A stretch of 20,329 bases of DNA from JAJTFA01 sp044351265 (GTDB lineage: Bacteria > Bacteroidota > Bacteroidia > UKL13-3): the NCBI GenBank assembly GCA_044351265.1, contig JBILGC010000037.1, forward strand, positions 1 through 20,329. The letters are read 5' to 3'. Made by a program: the position numbers and the translations under genes. Shown here piece after piece: positions 7,440 to 14,022 of the stretch (position 1 is the stretch's first letter; each line of letters opens with the position of its first letter). The notes under the pieces were generated by a model. The model ran no database searches and had not been told where the DNA came from. It saw nothing but the letters and a program-made list of their open reading frames with translations.

Positions 7440-8086
7440 AAGCCGTTTTAGCTCTCATAAAAAAAGATCTTGTTATTGAGTGGAGACAACGCTATGCAGT
7501 AAATGGAATTCTACTGCATACCATTGCTTCCGTGTTTGTGGTTTTTCTTTCGGTTAAAGTATTGAATGCACCCACATGGAATGCTTTGTTTTGGTTGATT
7601 ATGCTCTTTACATCCATTAGTGCAGTGGCTAAAAGTTTTATTGCGGAAAGCAAAGGGAGAAGCATGTACTACTTTGGTATTGCCACAGCAGCGCAGATAA
7701 TTATATCAAAAATTATTTATAACAGCTTGCTTATGCTTGTGATTGCAATGGTTTGCTTTTCCATATATGGCATTGTTTTAGGGCAACCTGTTATCAATCT
7801 TCCTTTATTCTTACTGGCAATGTTTGCCGGATGTATTGGCTTTGCAGCTACGTTTACCTTCATCTCTTCCATTGCATCAAAAGCCGGCAATAGCAATGTA
7901 TTGATGCCAGTGCTATCATTCCCGGTTATTTTGCCATTATTGCTTGTGCTGATAAAAGCTTCGAAAAAAGCAATGGATGGAATAGACAGTTCTCTCATTT
8001 TTCCTGATTTGATTGTGCTATGCTTAATCAATTTAATGATTGTAGCGCTTGCATACATGCTTTTTCCTTATTTGTGGAAGGAATAA
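7436..8086 (+). CDS. ccmB: CcmB-like heme exporter / cytochrome c maturation membrane protein
   Basis: This 216-residue integral membrane protein has about six hydrophobic helices. The opening LIKKDLVIEWRQRYAVNGILL, then NALFWLIMLFTSISAVAKSF and an acidic-basic ESKGR turn, matches the CcmB family. In system I cytochrome c biogenesis CcmB is the permease partner of the ATPase CcmA and helps release the heme-CcmE adduct from CcmC. Here ccmB is embedded between a muramidase and fmt, without ccmA, ccmC or ccmE beside it. A lone ccmB away from the other ccm genes is not unusual in this phylum (family knowledge). The start ATG overlaps the upstream stop as ATGA. Confidence 0.87.
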   Translation: MKAVLALIKKDLVIEWRQRYAVNGILLHTIASVFVVFLSVKVLNAPTWNALFWLIMLFTSISAVAKSFIAESKGRSMYYFGIATAAQIIISKIIYNSLLMLVIAMVCFSIYGIVLGQPVINLPLFLLAMFAGCIGFAATFTFISSIASKAGNSNVLMPVLSFPVILPLLLVLIKASKKAMDGIDSSLIFPDLIVLCLINLMIVALAYMLFPYLWKE

Positions 8087-8103
8087 ATTAAAACAGTACT
8101 ATT

Positions 8104-9015
8104 TTGAAAATCATTTATCTTGGGACTCCCGAATTTGCTGTTGCACCGCTTGAAGCTATTATTCAAGCAGGATTTGAAGTCGTTGCGGTGGTAACAGCAC
8201 CTGATAAACCTGCAGGAAGAGGAATGCAAATTCAATACTCACATGTTAAAAAATTTGCCCTTACAAAGAATATACCTGTATTACAACCCCTAAAATTAAA
8301 AGATCCTGCATTTATTGAACAACTTGCTTCATTTAAAGCCGATATTCAGGTAGTTATTGCCTTTAGAATGTTGCCAGAAGTGGTTTGGAATATGCCCCCT
8401 AAAGGCACCATTAATCTTCATGCCTCGCTACTTCCAGATTACCGTGGAGCAGCACCAATTAATTGGGCAATTATTAATGGTGAGAAAGAAACCGGTGTAA
8501 CCACATTTTTCCTAAAACATGAAGTTGATACAGGTGATATTTTAGGTTCAAAAAAAACCGGAATAACCACTGATATGACAGCCGGTGAATTGCATGATGT
8601 TTTGATGAAACTGGGAAGTGAACTCATTGTAGAAACGCTGCAGAAGGTTGCAGAAGACAACTACACTGCCTTACCTCAAGCAAACATTAGCATTAAAATT
8701 GCACCTAAAATCTTTACAAAAGATTGCCAAATCAACTGGAATCAGAAAGCTGAGCAAATCAGAAACCTAATAAGAGGCCTATCGCCTACACCCGGTGCCT
8801 TGACCTTTTATGATGGCAAGGTGCTTAAAATATTTTCTGCCGATGTTGAAAACTGCAGGCATGACTTAAAACCCGGATCTATTGAAACCGACAGAAAAAA
8901 CTATTTTAAAATAGCTTGTCTTGATGGATTCTTGGCTATCAGCGCTTTGCAACCTGAAGGAAAGAAAAAGATGCCGATTAGAGATTTCTTAAATGGCCTA
9001 CAGAATAAAGTCTAA
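8104..9015 (+). CDS. fmt: Methionyl-tRNA formyltransferase, TTG start
   Basis: Fmt transfers a formyl group from 10-formyl-tetrahydrofolate to initiator Met-tRNA. The 303-residue protein has the formyltransferase domain, opening KIIYLGTPEFAVAPLEAI. The catalytic triad is N104, H106 and D142, shown by TINLHASLLPDYRGAAPINW and VDTGDIL. This is the usual N-x-H...D pattern, two positions lower than in the E. coli enzyme. The C-terminal tRNA-binding domain follows (RNLIRGLSPTPGALTF). The start is the TTG at 8104: the conserved KIIYLGTPEFA follows directly, and an in-frame stop lies 15 bases upstream with no ATG between. It lies 17 bases after ccmB and is probably the last gene of that operon. Confidence 0.97.
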   Translation: MKIIYLGTPEFAVAPLEAIIQAGFEVVAVVTAPDKPAGRGMQIQYSHVKKFALTKNIPVLQPLKLKDPAFIEQLASFKADIQVVIAFRMLPEVVWNMPPKGTINLHASLLPDYRGAAPINWAIINGEKETGVTTFFLKHEVDTGDILGSKKTGITTDMTAGELHDVLMKLGSELIVETLQKVAEDNYTALPQANISIKIAPKIFTKDCQINWNQKAEQIRNLIRGLSPTPGALTFYDGKVLKIFSADVENCRHDLKPGSIETDRKNYFKIACLDGFLAISALQPEGKKKMPIRDFLNGLQNKV

Positions 9016-9053
9016 AATAGTCGAAACTGATTGTTGTCAGTTAGTTGAATTAA

Positions 9054-9084
9054 TTTGCTATTGATTTAATAAATATTAATTTTG
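9054..9084 (+). promoter_or_regulatory. Full Bacteroidota promoter for the exosortase cassette
   Basis: TTTG (9054-9057), 19 bases, then TAATTTTG (9077-9084) is an exact match to the TTTG-N19-TAnnTTTG promoter of the primary sigma factor in Bacteroidota. It is the only complete -33/-7 pair I found in the window. It lies 18 bases before the ATG at 9103, which implies a leader of about 10-14 bases. It also argues that the cassette is transcribed separately from the fmt operon. Confidence 0.75.
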
Positions 9085-9102
9085 TCGTGTTTATTAATAT
9101 CT

Positions 9103-9294
9103 ATGATAGAAAGATTTTTTATTACTCTTGTTTTATTCTTTGTACCTATAATTTCAGTTTTGGCACAAAGTTCTTTTCCCCCTTCATCTTTCGGGTCAAT
9201 CAATGATTTGCCCATTAATCAGGGTATTGTTATGGCCTTGGCTTCCGGAGTTGCTTATGGTTTAAGAAAACTTAACAGCAGAAAAAAACATTAA
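9103..9294 (+). CDS. Miniature exosortase substrate candidate with PID-CTERM-like sorting signal
   Basis: The 63-residue product is little more than two targeting signals. Residues 1-22 form a Sec signal peptide (hydrophobic core FFITLVLFFVPIISVLAQ, cleavage likely near A21). A short Pro/Ser linker follows (SSFPPSSFGS). Residues 36-63 form a tripartite C-terminal tail: the motif LPINQG, a hydrophobic stretch with a GVAYG end, and a basic cluster RKLNSRKKH. This is the layout of PEP-CTERM/PID-CTERM tails recognised by exosortases; in Bacteroidota the motif is usually P-[IV]-D-x-G, here P-I-N-Q-G. The mature chain would be about 15-20 residues. The ATG at 9103 is preferred over an in-frame TTG at 9082, which overlaps the promoter box. 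The exosortase starts 13 bases after the stop. Confidence 0.75.
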   Translation: MIERFFITLVLFFVPIISVLAQSSFPPSSFGSINDLPINQGIVMALASGVAYGLRKLNSRKKH

Positions 9295-9307
9295 CAGGAT
9301 TTTCAAT

Positions 9308-9871
9308 TTGAAATCCACTCTTTCCGATAACGATAAAAATTTACTATTTTTTCTTGCTAAAATTGGCTCTCTATACCTTTTATGGTATGTAGCTTTCGAG
9401 TTTTTTATCAAGATTGATGGCAGGCTCGACCAAATCATTACACAAAATATATCTTTAGGAATTGTTTGGCTAATGCAGCACACCGGTATTGATATGTTCT
9501 ATACACCGGCACGGAAAATTGGTGAAACTTATCTCTTTATTGTTGGCACTAGTAAACCTCTTGTAAGGATTGGAGCCTCCTGCAATGGCCTTGAACCACT
9601 TGTGCTATTTGCCATTTTTATTATTGCATATCCAGGTAAAACTCTGCATAAACTTTGGTTCATTCCTTCGGGCATCGTAATCATTCATTTAATTAATATT
9701 ATAAGGAACTATGTACTTACTTTGATGGTTTATTTTAAGATGCCAAGTTTTGATTTCTTTCATCGCTATGTATTTGTTATTCTGGTTTACCTAATCATTT
9801 TTGGGTTTTGGATGCTTTGGGTAAATCATTTTAGCCTTAAAGGCCTTAAAAACAGCAAAAAATCTGAGTAA
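9308..9871 (+). CDS. Exosortase/archaeosortase family transpeptidase-like membrane protease, TTG start
   Basis: Exosortases are polytopic inner-membrane cysteine enzymes that cleave C-terminal sorting tails and probably transfer the substrate to a surface carrier. This 187-residue protein shows the family's catalytic triad in order: C92 in IGASCNGLEPL, R133 in LINIIRNYV and H152 in FDFFHRYVF. The residues sit at the outer ends of hydrophobic helices (about 12-32, 45-57, 96-109, 117-142, 153-175). The short length fits the exosortase-F-like enzymes of Bacteroidota rather than the long proteobacterial EpsH type. The assignment to one Xrt subfamily is uncertain. The TTG at 9308 is the only start that keeps the first membrane helix; the next methionine is near residue 56. 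The stop shares one base with the next ATG (TAATG). Confidence 0.9.
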   Translation: MKSTLSDNDKNLLFFLAKIGSLYLLWYVAFEFFIKIDGRLDQIITQNISLGIVWLMQHTGIDMFYTPARKIGETYLFIVGTSKPLVRIGASCNGLEPLVLFAIFIIAYPGKTLHKLWFIPSGIVIIHLINIIRNYVLTLMVYFKMPSFDFFHRYVFVILVYLIIFGFWMLWVNHFSLKGLKNSKKSE

Positions 9872-10290
9872 TGCGCAATAGAATTAAAATTTTTGTAAGC
9901 CTTATTCTATTGGTTTTGTTAAGCCTTTTAAAGGATGATTTTACACCAGATTATTTGAACACTCCTGATGCATCCTTTTTAGCTCCTCAGAATCTTACGG
10001 GTTCTCGATTTTCAACTATTTTTACACAACCTTTTTTTTGGCTCTGTTCCATTCTATACTCAATTATTTTTATACTTATTCCTGTATATGTGCTTTATCT
10101 AAAGAATGAGCTAAAACTGGCTAAGTGGTGTGGCATTGCTATATCAATGGCAGCTGTTACAATTTATGCTTGTGTTTTCATAGAATCATCAGCAATAGAT
10201 GTACATCTGATACCTAAAATAAACCGTTATTTTCATTCTCCTATCTTTACCTTATTTTTGGTTGCAGCTATAAAAATAAAAAGAAGGTAA
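9871..10290 (+). CDS. Exosortase-F-type associated small membrane protein
   Basis: This 139-residue protein has four probable membrane helices (about 5-20, 53-78, 86-107, 121-135). Between helices one and two is a polar loop, SLLKDDFTPDYLNTPDASF. The C-terminal signature RYFHSPIFTLFLVAA resembles the end of small proteins encoded next to exosortase F in flavobacteria. Those usually end with a similar His-Pro and Leu-rich segment. The biochemical role of this family is not known to me; a scaffold or chaperone for the exosortase is inference from its conserved position. It overlaps the exosortase stop by one base, and its own stop overlaps the HTTM gene by one base (TAATG both times). This implies tight translational coupling and fixed stoichiometry. 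Confidence 0.75.
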   Translation: MRNRIKIFVSLILLVLLSLLKDDFTPDYLNTPDASFLAPQNLTGSRFSTIFTQPFFWLCSILYSIIFILIPVYVLYLKNELKLAKWCGIAISMAAVTIYACVFIESSAIDVHLIPKINRYFHSPIFTLFLVAAIKIKRR

Positions 10291-12014
10291 TGTCATTCTT
10301 TGACGATAACACCCGCGTTTCTGGCAAATCTTTGGCAATGTTCCGCATAGTTATGGGTACATTCCTGATGCTGCTTGTTCTAAGAATTATGCCGTATAGA
10401 GATATTTATTTCGATCAGGTAAAAGGAACTGCACCATACACCTTTCCCTCTAAGTTGCTGTTATTTGCCTGGTTAATTTCAGCATTTTTTCTTGCTATAG
10501 GTTTTAAAACGCGCATTAGTTCCATTCTTTGTTACGCATTTACCGTTATCGGGGCTACATTCTTTTCCATGACGGGCATTGGCAGCTTTAATGATGATGT
10601 TTTAAGGATTTCAACTCTGCTTCTCGCATTGCTCCCTTGCGCTGATCATTTTTCAGTTGATGCTCTATTGAGAAGAATGAGTGATCCGCTTCATAATACA
10701 ACTAGTCAATGGCGCTTAAACTATAGGTTGGCAATCATATTAATCTTAGGCATATTATATGCAGGCTCTGCCATCAGTAAACTACTATCACCTTTATGGC
10801 AGCAGGGATTAGGTTTGTGGATTCCATATTCTGTGCCTGCAAGAAGGTGGCTTGAGTTTTCTCCATTTATCAATAACAAGGTGCTTATGCAATGCTTTGC
10901 ATGGTCAACTATTGCATGGGAGCTGGCTTTCCCGTTTTTGTTTTTCAGAAGAAAATTTAGCCTATTCTTTGCAATATCAGGAATTGCGCTGCACATTTTA
11001 ATTGGCCTCATATTCCCAATTTATTTTTTTTGCATTGGTCCAATTTTGGCCTATTCTCTTTTTATATCAGATAAATTTTGGGGTTGGCTTGAGCATAAAT
11101 TTAAAGCAAACAGACAATATACCTTAACCTATAATCACGAAGTCCAAGCGCAGCGATACTTGGCGGGGTTTCTTACTTCAACTGATTGGTCCAAAACATT
11201 TCAGCTAAATAAAGGTGATTCACTTGCGCTAGATGGTGTAGGCTTTGCCAGTATTGAATCTGCTTTAAACGAACTTCGCAAATACAATCGCGCAATATGG
11301 CTACTAGCTGAATTAAATAGGTTTAAATCCATAAGATATCAGCTTGCCAACGCAGCTATACTGATTATGCCTCAGGCTTATAAGCCGGAATCACAAAAAG
11401 CGGAGGTAAAGCAGCAATTTTTTGTAAACATTTGCCTTTTCATTATTGGCCTTCAAACTGCCATACAAGCCTATGGTGTTTATGCCATGCTCACCAAGAA
11501 TCCGGAACAACGATTTGCTTATCATCAGTCGGGCGTACAAAAGTTTGACCTTTCGCCTAATCCGGTTAGTGTGGCTCGAATATTTTTTGGCATTAATAAA
11601 CGTGGATTATTTCTGGATGCAAGTGTAAGCGGCAGTTTTACGGCTGTCAATCTTTCGCTTTTAAATAATGGCACAGAAACACTACTTCCTCTATATAACA
11701 AAAATGGCTATTGCCTTGCATTAAACAGAGATTTCGGGTGGTCTATATTTGCTCACTATTACTTTCTTAAAGATAGCTATACGATTAATCCTGAAACCCT
11801 TAAAAAATTTACGACATTCTGGAACATTAAAAACGGGCTAAATCCCAAGGAAATATCGTATAAAGTATACACCAAGGTATATACTTATCCAGAGGTGTTT
11901 GAAATAGATTATTTGAGAAATCAGGAAGCACTACAGTGGGATTTTGCAGGCACTGCTGAATGGCAAGACAGCACCTTTGGATATTTCCCCGCTGTAAAAG
12001 ATTCTGTTAAATAA
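10290..12014 (+). CDS. HTTM-domain membrane protein with a degenerate DCC-like segment
   Basis: The 574-residue protein begins with an HTTM (vitamin-K-dependent carboxylase-like) transmembrane region, about 12-262. Landmarks are LAMFRIVMGTFL, the loop GSFNDDVLRIS, ILYAGSAISKLLSPLWQQG (155-173) and ALHILIGLIFP (233-243). Residues about 276-362 align by pattern with the DCC thioredoxin-like domain that is often fused to HTTM. The usual YDGxCxxC site is replaced by YNHEVQAQ, so thiol chemistry looks lost. Another helix (about 376-400) leads to a C-terminal soluble region without a recognised fold. The protein could modify, hold or translocate the cassette's substrate, but no activity can be claimed. 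The start ATG overlaps the previous stop, making it the fourth gene of the exosortase unit. Confidence 0.78.
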   Translation: MSFFDDNTRVSGKSLAMFRIVMGTFLMLLVLRIMPYRDIYFDQVKGTAPYTFPSKLLLFAWLISAFFLAIGFKTRISSILCYAFTVIGATFFSMTGIGSFNDDVLRISTLLLALLPCADHFSVDALLRRMSDPLHNTTSQWRLNYRLAIILILGILYAGSAISKLLSPLWQQGLGLWIPYSVPARRWLEFSPFINNKVLMQCFAWSTIAWELAFPFLFFRRKFSLFFAISGIALHILIGLIFPIYFFCIGPILAYSLFISDKFWGWLEHKFKANRQYTLTYNHEVQAQRYLAGFLTSTDWSKTFQLNKGDSLALDGVGFASIESALNELRKYNRAIWLLAELNRFKSIRYQLANAAILIMPQAYKPESQKAEVKQQFFVNICLFIIGLQTAIQAYGVYAMLTKNPEQRFAYHQSGVQKFDLSPNPVSVARIFFGINKRGLFLDASVSGSFTAVNLSLLNNGTETLLPLYNKNGYCLALNRDFGWSIFAHYYFLKDSYTINPETLKKFTTFWNIKNGLNPKEISYKVYTKVYTYPEVFEIDYLRNQEALQWDFAGTAEWQDSTFGYFPAVKDSVK

Positions 12015-12049
12015 GCAGTTATCCGCTAAAAAATTCAAAAAAAATGAGG

Positions 12050-12070
12050 TAAGTATTTAATTAATACTTA
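12050..12070. repeat. AT-rich perfect hairpin upstream of rpsA
   Basis: TAAGTATT (12050-12057) pairs perfectly with AATACTTA (12063-12070) across a five-base loop. It lies 36 bases after the HTTM stop and overlaps the first bases of the putative rpsA -7 box. Without a following T run it is not a standard terminator. It could be an operator, or weak termination of the exosortase cassette together with GGGCTTTTTT at 12079-12087 (eight-base arms, sequence seen; role inferred). Confidence 0.45.
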
Positions 12071-12076
12071 TACTTG
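12069..12076 (+). promoter_or_regulatory. Putative rpsA -7 box TATACTTG
   Basis: TATACTTG differs from TAnnTTTG at one fixed position and is followed by a GC-rich CGGGC discriminator-like stretch. It would give an rpsA leader of about 25-30 bases that contains the Shine-Dalgarno sequence. No TTTG is seen 19 bases upstream. Confidence 0.4.
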
Positions 12077-12093
12077 CGGGCTTTTTTAAGCGA

Positions 12094-12099
12094 AAGGAG
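12094..12099 (+). promoter_or_regulatory. Shine-Dalgarno sequence AAGGAG of rpsA
   Basis: AAGGAG is fully complementary to the 3' end of 16S rRNA and lies 10 bases before the TTG start at 12110. It is the only strong Shine-Dalgarno sequence I see at a start codon in this window. It decides the unusual rpsA start. Confidence 0.7.
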
Positions 12100-12109
12100 A
12101 AATTAAAAC

Positions 12110-13915
12110 TTGACACAAGAAAACACAAATTCAACACAAATCGCACCGGATGCCAGCTTTGACTGGAGTATGGACAAAGAAGGTTTCAGTCGTTATTCAA
12201 CTGAAGAAAAGGCCAATCTCGAAAGCCTTTACGAAGCAACCCTGAGCACTATTGCCGAAAAAGAAATCGTAAAAGGAACCGTTGTAGGTTTCACAGAGAA
12301 AGAAGTTGTATTAAACATTGGTTTTAAGTCCGATGGATTAATTGCACGCACAGAATTCCGCGACATGCCCGAGCTTAAAGCAGGTGATGTTGTTGAGGTA
12401 TTGCTTGAAAATAAAGAAGATCTGAATGGTCAGCTAGTGCTTTCTCGCAAAAAAGCAATCAGCGAAAGAGCATGGGAGAACATTATGAAATCTCATGAAA
12501 ATGATGAAATCGTAAATGGCTATGTGAAAACCCGCACCAAAGGCGGACTGGTAGTTGATGTAATGGGTATCGACACGTTCCTTCCTGGATCTCAGATTGA
12601 TACCAAACCAATCAAAGATTATGATGTATATGTCGGTCAAACCATGCCATTCAAGGTTGTAAAGGTTAACCATGCATTTAAAAATGTGGTAATATCTCAC
12701 AAAGTATTAATTGAAGAGGATATTGAAGCTCAAAAATCTGATATCTTGTCTAAGCTAGAAAAGGGACAAGTATTGGAAGGAACCGTTAAAAATATGACAT
12801 CTTTCGGGGTATTTATAGACCTTGGTGGCGTAGACGGATTGCTTCACATTACAGATATTTCATGGGGTCGTATTAACCATCCTGAAGAAGTATTGAAGAT
12901 GGATCAGAAAATCAACGTGGTGGTACTGGATTTTGATGACGAGAAAAAACGTATCAGCCTTGGTTTGAAACAACTTTCAGCTCATCCTTGGGATAGTATG
13001 GCAGAAACCCTTCAGGTAGGCGCTAAAATAAAAGGTAAAATCGTAAATATTGCTGATTACGGTGCTTTCCTTGAAATAGCTCCTGGTGTAGAAGGCCTTA
13101 TCCACGTTTCAGAAATGAGCTGGAGTCAGCATCTGAGAAACCCACAAGATTTTATGAAATTGGGTGACGAAGTAGAAGCAGTTGTATTAACTCTTGATAA
13201 AGACGAACGAAAAATGTCTTTAGGCATTAAGCAATTGCAGCCTGATCCATGGGTTAATATCAATGAAAGATACCCTGTTGGCTCTAAACATAAAGGTGTT
13301 GTTCGCAACATGACCAATTATGGTTTGTTTGTAGAGTTGGAAGAAGGTGTTGATGGCTTGGTACACGTTAGTGACTTAAGCTGGACAAAAAAAATTAAGC
13401 ACCCTGCAGAGTTTGTGAAGAAAGACCAGGCATTAGATGTTATTGTATTGGAAGTTGATCTTGAAAACCGAAGATTAAGCTTAGGACACAAACAACTTGA
13501 CGAAAACCCTTGGGATACTTTTGAAACAATTTTCACTTTAGGTTCAATTCATGAAGGAACCGTTCTTAAAGTTGAAGAAAAGAGCGCAACTATAGCACTT
13601 CCTTATGGTGTTGAGGGGTATGCTCCTATTAAACAATTGCAGAAAGAAGACAAGAAAACTGCTAAGGATGATGAAGTATTGCAATTTAAAGTAACCGAGT
13701 TCAATAAAGAGAATAAGCGTATTGTGGTTTCACATACTTCTGTTTGGAGAGGTGATGTAGAAGAAAAGAAGTTGAATGAGGAGAAGAAAAAAGAAGGTGA
13801 AAGAGATAAAGCTTCCAAAGCCGCCAAGAAGTTGAATGACTCTAATGAGAAATCAACTTTTGCAGATGTTGAAGGCCTAGCTGCACTTAAAGCTCAATTA
13901 GAAAAGAAGGACTAA
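12110..13915 (+). CDS. rpsA: 30S ribosomal protein S1, TTG start
   Basis: S1 binds mRNA on the 30S subunit and aids initiation. The 601-residue protein has six S1 (OB-fold) domains at about 52-114, 133-198, 218-288, 304-375, 391-462 and 477-543. Repeats three to five are the most canonical, as in GTVKNMTSFGVFIDLGGVDG and GVVRNMTNYGLFVELEEGVDG-type blocks ending in SLGLKQL. The charged tail (about 550-601) is lysine-rich. The TTG at 12110 is chosen because it has an AAGGAG ribosome site. The only nearby alternative, the ATG at 12170, would delete the FDW motif (residues 17-19) that is conserved in Bacteroidota S1. A strong intrinsic terminator closes the unit 20 bases after the stop. Confidence 0.97.
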   Translation: MTQENTNSTQIAPDASFDWSMDKEGFSRYSTEEKANLESLYEATLSTIAEKEIVKGTVVGFTEKEVVLNIGFKSDGLIARTEFRDMPELKAGDVVEVLLENKEDLNGQLVLSRKKAISERAWENIMKSHENDEIVNGYVKTRTKGGLVVDVMGIDTFLPGSQIDTKPIKDYDVYVGQTMPFKVVKVNHAFKNVVISHKVLIEEDIEAQKSDILSKLEKGQVLEGTVKNMTSFGVFIDLGGVDGLLHITDISWGRINHPEEVLKMDQKINVVVLDFDDEKKRISLGLKQLSAHPWDSMAETLQVGAKIKGKIVNIADYGAFLEIAPGVEGLIHVSEMSWSQHLRNPQDFMKLGDEVEAVVLTLDKDERKMSLGIKQLQPDPWVNINERYPVGSKHKGVVRNMTNYGLFVELEEGVDGLVHVSDLSWTKKIKHPAEFVKKDQALDVIVLEVDLENRRLSLGHKQLDENPWDTFETIFTLGSIHEGTVLKVEEKSATIALPYGVEGYAPIKQLQKEDKKTAKDDEVLQFKVTEFNKENKRIVVSHTSVWRGDVEEKKLNEEKKKEGERDKASKAAKKLNDSNEKSTFADVEGLAALKAQLEKKD

Positions 13916-13934
13916 TATTCCTAATTCAAATACC

Positions 13935-13968
13935 AAAAGCCGCTTCTGAATAAGGAGCGGCTTTTTTT
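13935..13968 (+). terminator. Strong intrinsic terminator of rpsA
   Basis: AAAAGCCGCT (13935-13944) pairs perfectly with AGCGGCTTTT (13956-13965) around an 11-base loop, and the T run continues to 13968. It lies 20 bases after the rpsA stop. It is the strongest terminator in the window. Confidence 0.92.
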
Positions 13969-14022
13969 ATGCTATGAACCCTAGCGTAAGCTTCATAGAT
14001 GATAATGTTTATATTGCAATGC

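Noticed and set aside
7717..8058. Long minus-strand open frame (113 codons) opposite ccmB
   Set aside because: It mirrors the codon pattern of a clear membrane protein on the plus strand and shows no motif of its own. Similar shadows lie opposite rsmG, rpsA and the OmpA gene.
9025..9042. Six-base-pair hairpin AACTGA/TCAGTT after fmt as a terminator
   Set aside because: There is no T run after the stem and it is weak. It may slow polymerase, but I cannot support a terminator.
9082..9102. Upstream TTG start for the mini-substrate
   Set aside because: It overlaps the -7 box and adds residues before a signal peptide that is already complete from the ATG at 9103.
9054..12014. Recent horizontal acquisition of the exosortase cassette
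   Set aside because: Base composition and codon style look like the neighbours, and no integrase, tRNA or direct repeat flanks it. The sequence alone does not support recent transfer.
12079..12090. GGGCTTTTTT upstream of rpsA as a stand-alone terminator
   Set aside because: The only stem before it (12050-12070) is AT-rich and separated from the T run by eight bases, so standard termination is doubtful.
13999..14022. Upstream ATG starts of the choice-of-anchor L protein
   Set aside because: They add MIMFILQC before a normal signal peptide beginning MFHKEQ, so the ATG at 14023 is more natural. I cannot exclude them.
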